Assembly: GCA_029204225.1 (NCBI GenBank) | Contig: CM055115.1 | Location: forward strand, 8,064,575-8,128,574 | Length of the DNA: 64,000 bases | Direction: 5' to 3' | Origin: Diphasiastrum complanatum | Lineage: Eukaryota > Streptophyta > Lycopodiopsida > Lycopodiales > Lycopodiaceae | Part shown: positions 24,101 to 37,900 of the stretch, one piece after another | How the letters are laid out: each line of letters begins with the position of its first letter | How positions within the stretch are numbered: the stretch's first letter is position 1 | The notes under the pieces: model-generated | Told to the model about the DNA's origin: nothing | Database searches by the model: none | Seen by the model: the letters and a program-made list of their open reading frames with translations, nothing else | Made by a program: the position numbers and the translations under genes

Positions 24101-27100
24101 GAGTTGTCGTATACTTGGATTCTTTCAAAGGCCTAGGAACTAGTTTAGATCTTTGTTCTGAACTACTTTCCAGACTGTAGAGAAATACAGGTCACTCTTG
24201 CATTTCTACTCAAGTACTCGAGTAAGTCATTTTAGATCTGGGTAAAACCCAACTCGTTTACCTTTGGCATTCTGCTAAGAGCATCTGCCATTATATTGAA
24301 TTTTCCCCGTCTATATCTGATAGATAAGTCAAATTCTTACATTAGCTCAGCCCATCAAGCTTTTCGGGGACCCCTAAGCTCAGGCTAATCACACAAATAT
24401 CTAAGGCTTTCATGGTTAGTCAGAATCTCAAAGCTAGCACCATACAAATAGTGGTGCCAAGTCTTAAGGGCATAAATAATTGAAAAGAGTTATTTCTCAT
24501 AAGCACGGTATAGGCTTTTTCGAGCTTCTTACTTTTGAACGCTATTGGTCGTCCATTTTGGTTCAACATTGCACCTGCTGCAAAGTCACTAGCATGGTCG
24601 ACCACAAAAGGTTGATTTGGATCTATGACTTTCAATATCGGTGCTATGATCAATGTTGTTTTGAGAGCGTCAAAATTCTCCTATTGCTGTGGCCCTCAGA
24701 CGAACTCCTTTCCCTTCCCCTTAAGAAGATTTGTCGGGGGAATCTGAGCATAATCCTTGACAAATCATCTGTAGTATCCCGAAAGGCCAAGAAAGACCTG
24801 AACATTTGAAATAATATTTGGTCTAGGCCAACTGAAAATGGCTTTGACCTTATTTGGATCCATCTTAATCCCATCTTTTGAGATTATATGGCCCAAATAT
24901 GATGCTACTTCAGTAAAAACTCACATTCAGGTTTATCTGCAAATAGCTTATCATAGTTGAACCGCGGTTCGATCCGGCAACCGGTTCGAATTGTTTTGTG
25001 ACCCCCCAAAAAACAAAAACAAACGGCATGTAACACTATAGCTTATGGTTTCTAAGCAAACTGAACACCTTTCTGAGGTGAACCAAATGCTCTCTTTTAG
25101 TTTTGTTGTAAACTAAAATATCATCTAGAAAAACCACCATAAATTTCCCTAAATATGGCCGAGGAACACTGTTCATTAGGGTCATAAAAGTCGCTGAGCA
25201 TTGGTGAACCCAAACGGCATCACCTTAAACTCATAATGACCGTGATGAGTTCTGAAAGCTGTTTTCGGGACAATCTCTCCCTAATACTAGGTCGGTATGG
25301 TGCAAATGCATGATCTGAAAATTCATTTTATCTTGATAGCCTTAAATCTCCATACTTAAACTGCTGACCATCGTTTCCCACACTTCTTTGGCTTGATCCT
25401 TAGCCAAAGATATGATATACCTATGCTAGCTAGGTGTTCCTAGTAGTTTTAGTTTCTTGACTAGAGTGTAATTGATGAACGTATGCGTTCCCCATCGTCC
25501 ATCATTACTCCGAGTTTTTGATTGCCAATCTTCTCATGCATACGTACTAAGTCAGGAGGCCCAAAGCTGGAGGGTCTCCCTAACATAGCAGAGGTTAGCT
25601 GACAATGGTGCTCATGATATTCATTGAATACCTCTATTTCGGTAGCTGCCTAATCAGCGAGGAAACTCATAGTCTGAACTAGATATACTTGCTTGTTATC
25701 TTTCTTTTTATCAAATGGTCCTTTAGGACATTGTTTGATTGTGTGCCCTTTACCCAATGCAGACAAAACACAACCGTTCTTGTTTAGCTTTTTCATAGTC
25801 TTCTGTTTTTAATGGTTGAATTACTGCAGGGCGTTTATGAGGACCTTCATTTTGGTTAGACTTATCAAATTTCTTTCATTTAAAGACTTTTCTCTGTCTG
25901 AGAAGCCTGCTCAGAATTAGGCTGTTTGGCCTTCCGTCTGCCCTCTGAATCATCATAAATTTGGGCAAACTTAATTGCCTGTTCAAGGGTAGTAGGTGAA
26001 TCTCTTTGAACTTCAACTTTATATTCATCTCGAAGCCCACACACAAAGCCCTTGACTTTCTAAAAGTCATCTACATTCTTAAGCTTAAGGATGTGACCCT
26101 ATACTGAGAGATATAATGGGTTAGGACTTGTCCATGACTAACCTTTCCCAGGCTTCCCAAGGCCTATCAAGTTCGTTGGCAAGCAAGAACTCTCATAGGC
26201 AAGCTTTCTTGAAAGCTTTCCATGACTGGGGTGTCTGCCCAACCTCCTCGAGGTTCAACTACCGCTTGTAGGCCAGGGGACCCAAGGATAGGCTAGCTTC
26301 TAAGGCTTGCAAGTGGTTAGGTGTTTGTTTCAATGCACGTTCTTCCACGTGCTAAGGAAAGTCTGAAGTATGTCTGTGTATTTGTCTTTTTCTTCCCCAT
26401 TAAAGGTTGGTGGTTTTAGTCTTTAAAAATGTTGGGGTTCGATTTGGTATCTCCCGGATGAATGGGAACTACAGGAGGTACTGACAACTGAGATGTACTA
26501 GGAGCTGAAACTGGAACTGAAACTAGAGCTGAAGGAGTAGGAGGTACTAGACTAGCAAACAAACTTTTAAGTTCAGCAAACGATTTATCTTGTTTAGTTT
26601 GCATGCACTCCAGTTTGTAATTTGCTCGTATTGTTCTTTAGACACAAATTCATTAGTGTTAAACATCTCATACTCCTCATCTATGTCCATTGCAGTCTTT
26701 CCTTTCTGGAAAAACGAATGGCCTCTTCTTCGAGTTCATCTATGGCTCTTCCTAAGGAAACTGGATTTTCCTCGAGAGTCATCATATCAAAGTTCGACGA
26801 TAAAAGCTAAAACGTAAAAGAAACTGAAAGAACAAAGAACAAGAACTTAGCTTTGATTGATTGAAGCCCACTTGCCAAGGTGAACACCAAGGATATCCCC
26901 TCAGCCTCTTGAACGGTTGTGGAGCTAGAAGGTCAGCTGCAACTTCGTTCACTGTAGCTTGTTGGAACAAGTGCTTCACTGCAACATGCAATAGGTTTAT
27001 GACGCTGGCTGGGACAAAGCTGACACTGACTGAAGGTTGTCAATACTGCATGCAAGCTCTCAGCTTTCACTCATTAGAAAAGATGAGTGCTGGAAGGCAG

Positions 27101-28919
27101 AATCCAATGAAGCTAAAAGTGCTCAGATAACCAGTGTGGATCGCTGTCAAATCTGATCCAGAAATGCGCTAGAAAGCCTGTAGATAGGGCGCTGAAACAG
27201 TTGCTGCTCAAGTGCAAATAGCATCCACAATCATGCATGGAATAACCTGCAAAAAGGGCACTGCAAAATTGATCTGATCTTTGCCCAAATCAAGCATGCA
27301 ACGGAGCGCTGGACTTGGCTGGAAATGCGCTGATTTTGCCGGAAAAATTGTGTGCCATCATGCAGCAAAAGAACCTTTGCAAACAAGATGAAGAAGAAGT
27401 GCTGAAATTCTAATAAAAAGTGCACCCCAATGGGTTAACAAAAGCACCTATCGCTGCCCAAAATCAGACAGTAAAAAGTGCTAGAAATTCTACTAGAATT
27501 GCGCTGGAAAATCAGAAGTAGGGCACTGAATTTGCTTCTGAGATTGATCTAAATCTTGAGCATTGATTGTGCTGATACTCAGGGCCCTTACTGCTGGAAA
27601 CAAAGGTCTGAAACGGCGGGACCTTGAGCCAAAGGAAGTAAATGGAGATGCATACTGAACCATGATTAGTTAAAAGTTCAAAATATCGTACAAGCCTTCT
27701 AGAGATCACTTTGTAGTATTTATGTATTCTTGCATAACTATTTGTATACATGCAAAGTTGACCTTGTGTTGTAAATGGTTCTCAGCTCAAAGTTCTTCGA
27801 GTCCAATTATTCATTTTGTTTCCCTGGCATTTATAAAAATATAAGATTCACATCATAGTTTTAAGTTCAAAGGTTCTAAGCATATCAAATCTTGAATGGT
27901 AGAAGCATGTTGAATTTTGAATTTCGAATTCTCAAGACTCCAATTTGTTGTTGAACTTGCATATATTTGTAGACATATTACTAGCCTTTGTATACTATGT
28001 AGTAAGCATGGCGTTGGAAAATGTAGTGATGCTTGAAGGTTTTCTCATCAAATTGCATGTTTTGTTTGCATGCCATTAGGTTGTACTTGAAGGCAAATGG
28101 TCGCAAGGTTTTATGTCAATGGCATTAGTTGGTGCAACGAATGTTGGTTCCATAGAGGTACGTGAATTTAACAAGAATTATACAAGCCTCAAGGTTGCCA
28201 GCTAAAATATATAGTTATTCTAAGTAGTAATTCACAATTGTTCCCATTCACTACTTGTATGTGCTCAATTTTTGGTTGTTTTCCCTCAAATTGTTGTGCT
28301 AGAATATTTCTAGCCAGCTCAAGGACATAAGGAGATTAATGTTTTTGGGATTTTTTATACATTACGTGCCATGTATCATGCACATGGACGTTTATATTAC
28401 CATAAGTTCACATTGTTGTTATTTGTCATTTAAGCCATATACTTTGGGGACTTGGATTTCCATCTACTACATGGTAATTATTAAAGTCATTCACGAGTCA
28501 CATGGTCATTTTTGGGCTCCCATCCCTAACTTGCAAATTCTTGGGCTTCAAAAAGTGAAAACAAGGAATGTTAGCCTTGGTGAGATTTGTGATGATTTGG
28601 AGACTAGTTGCTTAGTTCATAGAGTAGCATGTCATTCAATTTAGCATACTCATGTTTTTCCAATATTTATTCAACGAGCACTAACCTCACTCTAACTAGT
28701 AATCACACAATACTACCTATTCTAGACTCTTTCTAAATTTGGTTACTAACACTAAACTAACTTCTAAATCCTAAGTTAACTTCCCTCCCTCATACTCAAT
28801 CTCTCTCCCTCACACTCCACCTTTCTACACTCCCTCACACTCCACCTCTCTACTCTCCCTCGTACTCTATTTAAAAGTTAGAAAAATACCTAATATTATA
28901 CACACCCACACAAACACAT

Positions 28920-28985
<66 letters not shown>

Positions 28986-31900
28986 CCCCCTGGGATGTTA
29001 TGACCACTGTTACAACATCCAAGTTGAATTGCCTTTCCATGCTACAATACTGGGACCTATTTCTTCTATTACACTTTCATCACCCATCAATAGCTATGCT
29101 CTAGATGATAGCTGCATGGTAGTAGTGCATGGCAGTAGATAATTCCCGAATTCATACTTTATTATTGGTTTCTAGTTGTTATACAACAGTTTTGTTTGCA
29201 TAATTGCAATGTCCAACCATTTATGTTGTTATTGGAACAACACATGTTTCTTCATGACAACATTGTACCAATCCTAGCATAGGCAGCTTTTTTTTTGCCT
29301 TTGTAACTTTAATTGTTGATGTATCAATCTTTTGAATGTCCTTTTTTTTTCTATGGCATTTGAGTGGATTATTGTTCAGAACCTTTCTACATCACAATTA
29401 TGGTGGGCATTCATCATGGTGGGGTCATTAATCAACAATTGTCTTATTTAGTAGAAATATTGTTGCCTACTTTGAACATTTAGTTCATGTTGTAGCTATG
29501 TTTTTGGTATCTAACATTCTTCTTATAGATTGTAGGGCCTCAGATAGTGTATATAGGCATGTGAGGCTCATTATTATGGCTGGTGATTTGGAGATTGGTT
29601 GCTTGGTGCATAGAGAAGCTTGCGATCTGATTTGGCATGCTTTAGTACTTTTAGGTGACATTTGATTTAAGTACTATATCCACATTTTATTATTGTTCTT
29701 TAGGTATAGAGAATGCAATACCTATCCAAAGGTTAAATTAATATTTTCAAGTTGATTCATGTTTAATTTTTATGCAAGTTTTCACTGACTTTTGAAAGGG
29801 GCAAAGTGATTGTTTACCAATGCCTTGTGTCTGTTGGAAAGTGTGTGAATTTTTCCTTAGAGAACGCGATTAGAGGTTGAATAAATCACACCAATATCAA
29901 CATTTTTAATCATGTCTGAATCTGATCTATGTACTAATAGAGCAGTTCTATTATGATTAAATTATGCGTGCGGAAATATGGGTGCAAAAATTGGAAATAT
30001 ATATGCGAATGTGATAGACAATTAGATAATCAGATAAATGACTGAAACTTTGATTAGAAAACGAATTTTATAATTCTGAGTCTGAATCAATATACATTTT
30101 TCACGTTGCCTTGTGGTATCTCTTTTACGAAGAGTACGTAAGTGCGCAAGTGCATAAGTAAATAAGTCAGGCTGAGTCTAAGTCTAAGCTTGAATCTGAG
30201 AGTATGTTATTACTATAAGTGCACATGTATTTATATTGTTACAGGATAAGTCCTTTGGCCTTTTTCCTTCTATAACCGAATCCAATCGTTTTGACGGTTG
30301 ATATTCAACAACGTTCTGGTTTCTCAGAGTTGAAACATTCTCGAAAGATTCGCAACGGATTCTCAAAAGATTCTCGAATGATTCTCTGTTCATGATAGAT
30401 TCGCTGTTCTCGAAAGATTCGCGACAGTATCTTTGACAGTTTCTGCTTCGTGACAGTCTTCTTGATCTTTTGAGATAAATTCGCAAATATTTTGAGTTCG
30501 CGGTAATTTCGAACTTCGAGCTTCAAGTTTGAACAAGAAATTGTTCGCGACAGTTTCACGACAATTATTTGTTCGAGTTTCGTGTTCAAGCTTCTTAATT
30601 TTGCGAATTGTTCGAGTTCGTGTTTCGAGCTTCTCAATTTCGCGAATTGTTCGAGTTCATGTCTCGCAAACTGTTCGAGTTTCGAGTTTCTTAACCTTTG
30701 TCAAGTTGAGTACTGTGCACTTTGTTGGTAGAACTGAGACTTGTCTGTTGAGGTGTTCTACAGCTCCCTCTCAAAGTGGGCAGTTGGATTAATCCCAATC
30801 TTCTTCGTTGCTTCTCGAACAAAGCTTTACTGAGTGGCTTTGTAAAGATATCAGCTGTCATTTCCTTTGCAGGTATGAAGACTGTCTTCAGTATCTTCTT
30901 CTCAACGAAGTCCTGAATAACATGATACTTGATAGCTATATGTTTTGTTTTCGAATGAAACATAGGATCTTTTGTAAGATAGATAGCTGAAGTGTTATCC
31001 ATTTGTAAGACATAAGGTTTAGAAATAGTTTGATCAAATCCTTCTAACATCTCTTTAATCCAAATCAGCTCATTTGCCATCTTAGTTGCTGCTACATATG
31101 CCTCACAGGAAGATTGAGCTACTACCGTTTGCTTCTTGCTTATCCAGAGTATGGCTGCGCCAGATGCTAGTGTATAACCTCTTGAAATGCTTTTGCTATC
31201 ATCCTTCATGGATGCCCAACTTGTGTCACTGTAAGATTCGATGTGAAATCCAGCTTCCTTCGAATTACACAGTCCATAGTCTTTCGTTTCCTGGAGATAT
31301 TGCACTACTCTTTTTGCTAATTTCCAATGTGACGATCCTGGGTTTTGATTAAATTGGCCGCAACTCAAATCCTACCAGAAAAGCTTGTTTTGCTTTTTCA
31401 TCAAGTTTCTTCCTCAATTTGTCCGGTATGTGCATATAAACTGCACATCCAAATGTCCGAACATGAGCCAAATTTGGCTTCGACTTCCACCATACTTCAT
31501 GAGGAGTTTTATCCGGCATTCTTGATTTCAGAATTCGATTCTGAAGATAGTTTGACGTAGCTACTGCTTCCGCCCATAACTCCTTCGGTGCTTTTGCATG
31601 AGCCATCATACACCTTGCAGCTTCCATAAGTGTACGATTCCTTCGTTCAGCTATTCCATTGTGCTTAGGTGTGTATGATGTTGTTTTTGTATGCATAATA
31701 CCTCGATCAGTACAGAAAGCTTTGAATTCGTTGGAAATGTAGTCACCTCCACGGTCTGTGCGAATTTGCTTCAACTTGCTGCCTGTCTGCTTCTCAGCCC
31801 AATTCGTATACTCAACGAATTTCTCGAAAGCTTCTGATTTTGTACGAATAAAGTATACTACAACAAACTTGTTGAAGTCATCAATAAATGTTATAAAGTA

Positions 31901-34900
31901 TTTTGCAACACCCAATGACAACACTCCAAATGGTCGACAAATATCTGAATGCACAATTTCCGGTACCTTGGTTGCTTTATAAACATCTTTATTGAAAGGT
32001 GTTCGAGACATTTTGCCTTTAAGACAGGATTCGCAGGTACTTCGAATATCTCGACTTTTGATTTCGACTCCTTCAATTCTCTGACTTTTGTTGGCTTGGT
32101 ACAGGGCTTCCATGTTCATGTGACATAGCCTCTTGTGCCACAAAATATCTGTTGATTCCTGAGTTTGATTAGCTTGTTCAACTCTAGTTTGGATGCTCAA
32201 GTGATACAAATTACCATATCTATTGCCTTTGGCAACCAGGTCACCATCTAACAATCTACAAGAGTTCCTTGTGAAGGTTATTGACATTCCTGTGTCAACT
32301 ATCTTAGCTACGGATAGAAGATCTTTATCAAGAGTAGGAACATAGAGAACTTCCTCTAGTTTCTTTTCACCCTGATTCGTGTCTAGCCATAGTACACCAA
32401 TTCCATCGACTATATGTTTAGAATCGTCTCCAAGTATAATAAATCTTGAATAATTCGTCTTCTTATACTCAGACAATATTTGTTTCGAGGAAACAAAATA
32501 TGAGGTGGCTCCTGAATCAAGAACTACTTCTCGAATTTGCGAATTTAATGAACAACATAAATCTTCAGAAACATATGCTGCTGAGTTTCTTGTCGTTCTC
32601 TCTTCCGCTGCTCTGGAACATTCTGCTTTGTCTTCAACGAAATTAGAATCTGAAGGTTCACTTCGATTCTGCTCCTTTTTATTTCTGGGATTCTGATAAC
32701 AGTCTACTGCTGCATGACCCCGTTTATGACAATGAATGCATTCTTGTCTTCTGTATGACTTGATTTTCTGCATCTGTTGCAGATCTTCTTTTCACCAGAA
32801 TTTTTCTGTTGCTTTCCAGATTGTCGATCATTTGTCTTTGATTCGTCTGAACGATTTTCATTCTTCTTAGACGACTCCCTCTTAGACTTAAACTTCTTTG
32901 AAGATTTATTCTTCTGAGTGAAAAGAGCTTTTTCGGAATCACCATTGTCATCATAGTGTTCACGTGCTTCTACTTCCTCTTTGACTCCATCTATCGCTTT
33001 TTGAAGTGTCATTGTCGAATCTTTCGCCAGTAAAGTTCGAGTTGTGCGGAATGACTTGGGAAGGGTGCGAAGAAAATAGCTAAGCTGCTTTTTCTTTGAG
33101 ATTGCATTTTCGGTGCCGAAATTCTGCAAAGAAATAAACAAATCCTTTATCTTTCGTACGAATGTGGTCAGGTCTTTGCCGTCCCATTGTAGGTAAGTCA
33201 ATTGGTCCTCCAAGAACATGACTTGATTTCGAGATCGAGTCTTTCATTCTTGGTTCGTAGTTCTTCCCACAATTCTTTCGCATTTGAAGTCGATAAAAGA
33301 TCTAGCCTTATGTTGTCATGCACTGAAGCTTTGTCATTTTTCTCCATCCATTCACGAAGTTCCTTGCCAGGAGCAATTGGCTTATCTTCTGATGGTTCTA
33401 CCCATTGCCATAGACCTTCGCCCTTTAGTACGAGTGAAGTTTTTAACTTCCAGACTAAATAGTGCGAACCTTCTGCATCCAAGATCGTACTGATCTTAGA
33501 CTGAATGCTGCTGATTGAAGACATCTTCCAATCTTTCGATTTGGCTATTGATGGATATAAGGCTATCTGATTTCATTGTATATCACTATATTTGCTCTGA
33601 TACCACTGTTGGAAAGGTTTTGCGAATTTTTCCTTAGAGAACGCGATTAGAGGTTGAATAAATCACACCAATATCAGCGTTTTTAATCATGTCTGAATTT
33701 GATCTATGTACTAATAGAGCAGTTCTATTATGATTACATTATGCGTGCAGAAATATGGGTGCGGAAATTGGAAATATATGCGAAAATGTGATAGACATTT
33801 AGGTAATCAGATAAACGACTGAAACTTTGATCAGAAAATGAATTTTATAATTTTGAGTCTGAATCAATATACATTTTTCTTGCTGCCTTGTGGTATCTCT
33901 TTTACGAAGAGTATGTAAGTGCGCAAGTGCATAAGTAAATAAGTCAGTTTGAGTCTAAGTCTAAGCTTGAATCTGAGAGTATGTTATTACTATAAGTGCA
34001 CATGTATTTATATTGTTACAGGATAAGTCCTTTGGCCTTTTTCCTTGTGTAACAGAATGCAATCGTTTTGATGGTTGATATTCAACAACGTTCTGGTTTC
34101 TCAGAGTTGAAAGATTCTCGAAAGATTCGCGACAAATTCGCGATGGATTCTCGAAAGATTCTTGATTGATTCTCTGTTCATGACAGATTCGCTGTTCTCG
34201 AAAGATTTGTGACAATATTTTGTTCGTGACAATATCTTTGACAGTTTTTGCTTCGTGACAGTTTTCTTGATCTTTTTGAGATAAATTCGCGAATATTTTG
34301 AGTTTGCGGTTATTTCGAACTTCGAGCTTCAAGTTTGAACAAGAAATTGTTCGGGATAGTTTCACGACAATTATTTGTTCGAGTTTTGTGTTCAAGCTTC
34401 TCAATTTCGTGAATTGTTCGAGTTCGTGTTTCGAGCTTCTCAATTTCGCGAATTGTTCGAGTTCGTGTTTTGCAAACTGTTCGAGTTTCGATTTTCTTAA
34501 CCTTTGTCAATTTGAGTACTGTGCACTTTGTTGGTAGAATCGAGACTTGTCTGTTGAGGTGTTCTACAGTGTCTAGACAGAAAAATATTGATGCCTTGTA
34601 ATATTGATAATACCAATCCTTGGATGATTGTTGTTCTTTTTCTATTCCAATTTTCCTTCGCTTTTGAAAGGGAGAGGTGATTATTTACCAATGCCTTGTG
34701 TCTACACAAAAAATTACCGATGCCTTTGTGTTCAAGATAATATCGATTCCTTGATGTTTGTTTATATGTCACGAGTTACCTCTTGCTGTTACCACTTAGC
34801 ACTATTGATCTATTTGTGAAGATTTTGCAAAATCTAGCTTGATTAGTTTATACTTTCATGTACATATGTAAATCTCACATGTGTGGAGCATGTTCCCATG

Positions 34901-37900
34901 TGTGGAGGGTAGTCCTAATCATTTTAGTTCATTTAAGTTGAGTTTGAATAGTCAATAGGCCTCAAACTTGAGATCTAGTGAGATAGTGACATTTGTCACA
35001 TGATGTTAGGATTGAAATGCATCTATTTTGCCCAATCACATTTAGAGGCATAGATCACAAGGCCAATCACTGTTAAGAGGTGCATTAAATGTGGATCAAT
35101 CATGTTTAGTGGTGCACATCATGAGGCCCAATCAAATTGTAGGTGAAAATCATGAGGTCCAATCATGATGAGAGGTGCAAATCTAGGGGTCCAATCATGA
35201 TGTAGAAAGTCAATCAATGGGGTCCAATCATTCTCAAGCATTCCTCACGCTAGATCTCGAGCTACTCCTATAAGGAAGTGCTCTCTTATTGTACATACAA
35301 GTTTTTGTGAAGCAATCTATGTGTTACACATTGTTTTTTCCTCATATTCTCTCTCTACTTGAGGGCTCACTCACTTTCTCTCTCTACCCGAGAGTAGGCT
35401 GTTGTTCTCTCTCTAAAAGCATGTTGAGAACTTAATTTTTTTATGTACTTTGATTGCTTTGAGTGCCAATTGAATGTGGATTCATTATGCATGAAATTGT
35501 GCTCTTGCCTTAGAATCAATCTAGGAAGATTGTAGGATGCAATCTATGTGATAGATCTACTTGCAATCACAAATTACCTTAGAAGATCATTGTGGGTATT
35601 GGGCAGGTCTTCACACGTGTGAAACCTTCACATGGTATCAGAGCCACCCATAGGTATGATCTCATGCATCAATGATCAAGATTAGAGAGTGAAATTCATG
35701 CTTTTGAGTGTGGTTGAGGATCTTGACTAGCTTCCAAGGGATTTTGGCATCAAGACCGGCCAAAATATTATTTGGATATGAAAAGTACAGTACGGACTAC
35801 TGTGCTCAGAGCACGTGTGGGATACCCCCCGGAAGCAGGGGCGGATAGAGCGGGGTAGGGCTGAGGGTGGACTGATCTGATCAGATCAGAGGGGGGCGAT
35901 CAGGGGCTAACAGAGGATCGGAGGGGCAGCTCTGATAGGAAGAGAGCGTGGGTGCTGAAGATATGGTAGCGCCGGAGGTGGAGGAGAGTAGAGCGATGGA
36001 GAGCGCTGAGAAGGCAGCGATGGAGCAATCTATAGAGATGGCAGCGATGGAGATCCGGAGATGACAAATAGAGAGATAGGAGAAGGAGATGATGGCAGGG
36101 ATTATATCCCTTTCTTACACACCACAAAAGAGAACTATGGTAGCAAGGAGAGATGGCTGGAGGAGATGGGCGCCAGAAATGGAGAGACGACAGTCTCCTC
36201 AATAGAAGATCCTGCAACCTGTAATAAAAGCACAACAAGAAATTCGAAAACCCAATTAATCTGAAAATAAACCGAAAAGCAAAAATCAACACTTTCCAAT
36301 TGCTCAGGAAAGTGCTCTGATACCAAGTTACGAATAGAGCCACAGCTGATGTAGAGCTAAGCTATGAAAGCATCACATAAGCAAGACTTAAGCTATGAAA
36401 GCAGCACATAAGCAAGACTTAACCCTAGAAAGCAGGAAAGAGAGAGATTAAGGAGGCTAAAGAGAGAGATCAATATCATCGGCTGTCAAATGAATACAAT
36501 GAGGGCCTACTTATACCCACAAAGAAGCCCAAAAGAAGCTTCTAGAGGATAAGGATATTGAACCTTATCTATCTGGGTCCCATAAGGACATGCCCTTAAT
36601 GGTAATGGCCCAGTACCTAAGGGTATACTAGTTAGGGGCTATGTATTGAGTACATAACTGTACATTCTACTTCACATCTTACTGCTACAACATGTCATTC
36701 ATGGTGTATATAGCAAGTGTCAGATTCTTTTGTCTATAACTAGCTCATTACTATTGCTTCTTTAAAGTGTTTTTACTATTCTCAATTCATGTGGCCGTCT
36801 TTGGTCTGCTGATCTGACATACTTACTGCTGCTACGTTACCTGACTGTTCCAAGCTATATGGTTAGCTTGGCACCTGTCAGAAATGGTCCTTCTGCAATA
36901 GTTTTAACTGCCACTTAGGCCCCATGGTGTATTTTGTTAGTTTCAAGCTGATTTGTAGGTTTGGAGCTATTCCCTGCTACTCTCATACGGTAGTTTGGGT
37001 GTGCACTATTTTTCTGCACTCTTGGATACTGTGCATGGCATGTGGTCTCTTTCTTTGTACCATGTTTTTTTTCTATCATTGTGTGGCATGTCATGCTCCT
37101 TTGCTATATTGGTATTTGCCTAGACATATTATCAGTATATGCTCTTCAGCTATTTGTTTGGCCGGCAATCTAGACGCACACTTCAAGTGCTCTTGCATTG
37201 TTTCTCATATATAATTTTGTTTCCTTGTAGTATCTTTATGGGGTGCCTGGCAATATCTTGTTGCTTTCTCATGGCATTCCCAGATTATATGGCTTGGTGT
37301 TTCCTCGCATGTGAAGCTTTTCTTTCTTCTTATTTCGGAATCTTATTACCTTTACTAGTCCTCTAGTTATAGGGCTTTATCCATTCAGCATCTCTGGTTC
37401 ATAGATATTTAGGGGATCTCTTTTCTCTGCTGCACACTAGGTTATCCTGTGACAGTTTTTCTTTCAATTGCTGCCATTAGGTTATAACTTATTACCGAGT
37501 CCATGTGGTACTACTGGTACATTCCGCACTACTAAGTAGTTTTACTCTCAGCTAGGGTTTGAGGGCATTTTTGTTTAGTGTTGCCATGACAATTGTATTC
37601 CCTTATGATGCCATCTCATTGGTCCTGGTATTGTATTACATCCACACTGTTACATCTCAATGCTCTACAGTTATTATGGCATACTCCTGACATTTGGTTC
37701 TTTTTGCTGCAATCTTTGGCATTCCTCCATTCAGCTGTGTGGTCCATAATAAATAACAATGCATTCTTTTTGAATTCTCTCTCTTATTTCCTCTTTATAT
37801 TGACAATGAGGAAAATGTCTTTCTTAGGGTGAGCTACAGGCATATAATTTGATGTAATCTGGCATTTGGCATTGATAGGTTGCATTGGCATTCTTGGTTA

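Larger units (their letters stand above)
29832..34568 (-). mobile_element. Ty1/copia element, complete ends, lacking reverse transcriptase
   Basis: LTRs at 29832-30762 and 33607-34568 are direct repeats. Identical 5-mers GTGTC at 29827-29831 and 34569-34573 are the target duplication. The PBS lies at 33591-33605 and a purine-rich AGAGGGAGC precedes the 3' LTR. The internal region is only 2.84 kb and codes for gag, protease, integrase and RNase H in copia order, with RT deleted. It sits in the PSD1 intron between exons D and E, antisense to the gene. Confidence 0.96.

Noticed and set aside
34569-34710. Second copy of TTTGAAAGGG...CCAATGCCTTGTGTCT as an extra target duplication of the copia element
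   Set aside because: The exact 5-bp GTGTC duplication is adjacent to the LTRs. The longer similarity between 29790 and 34662 reflects an older repeat at the target.
35900-36343. 147-codon - strand frame rich in Leu/His/Arg
   Set aside because: Overlaps a primer binding site and leader-like GC-rich sequence; no recognisable domain.
36924-37832. T-rich frames with Phe/Leu/Cys-rich, membrane-like composition
   Set aside because: Composition follows the T-rich DNA; no motif, splice context or conserved block.
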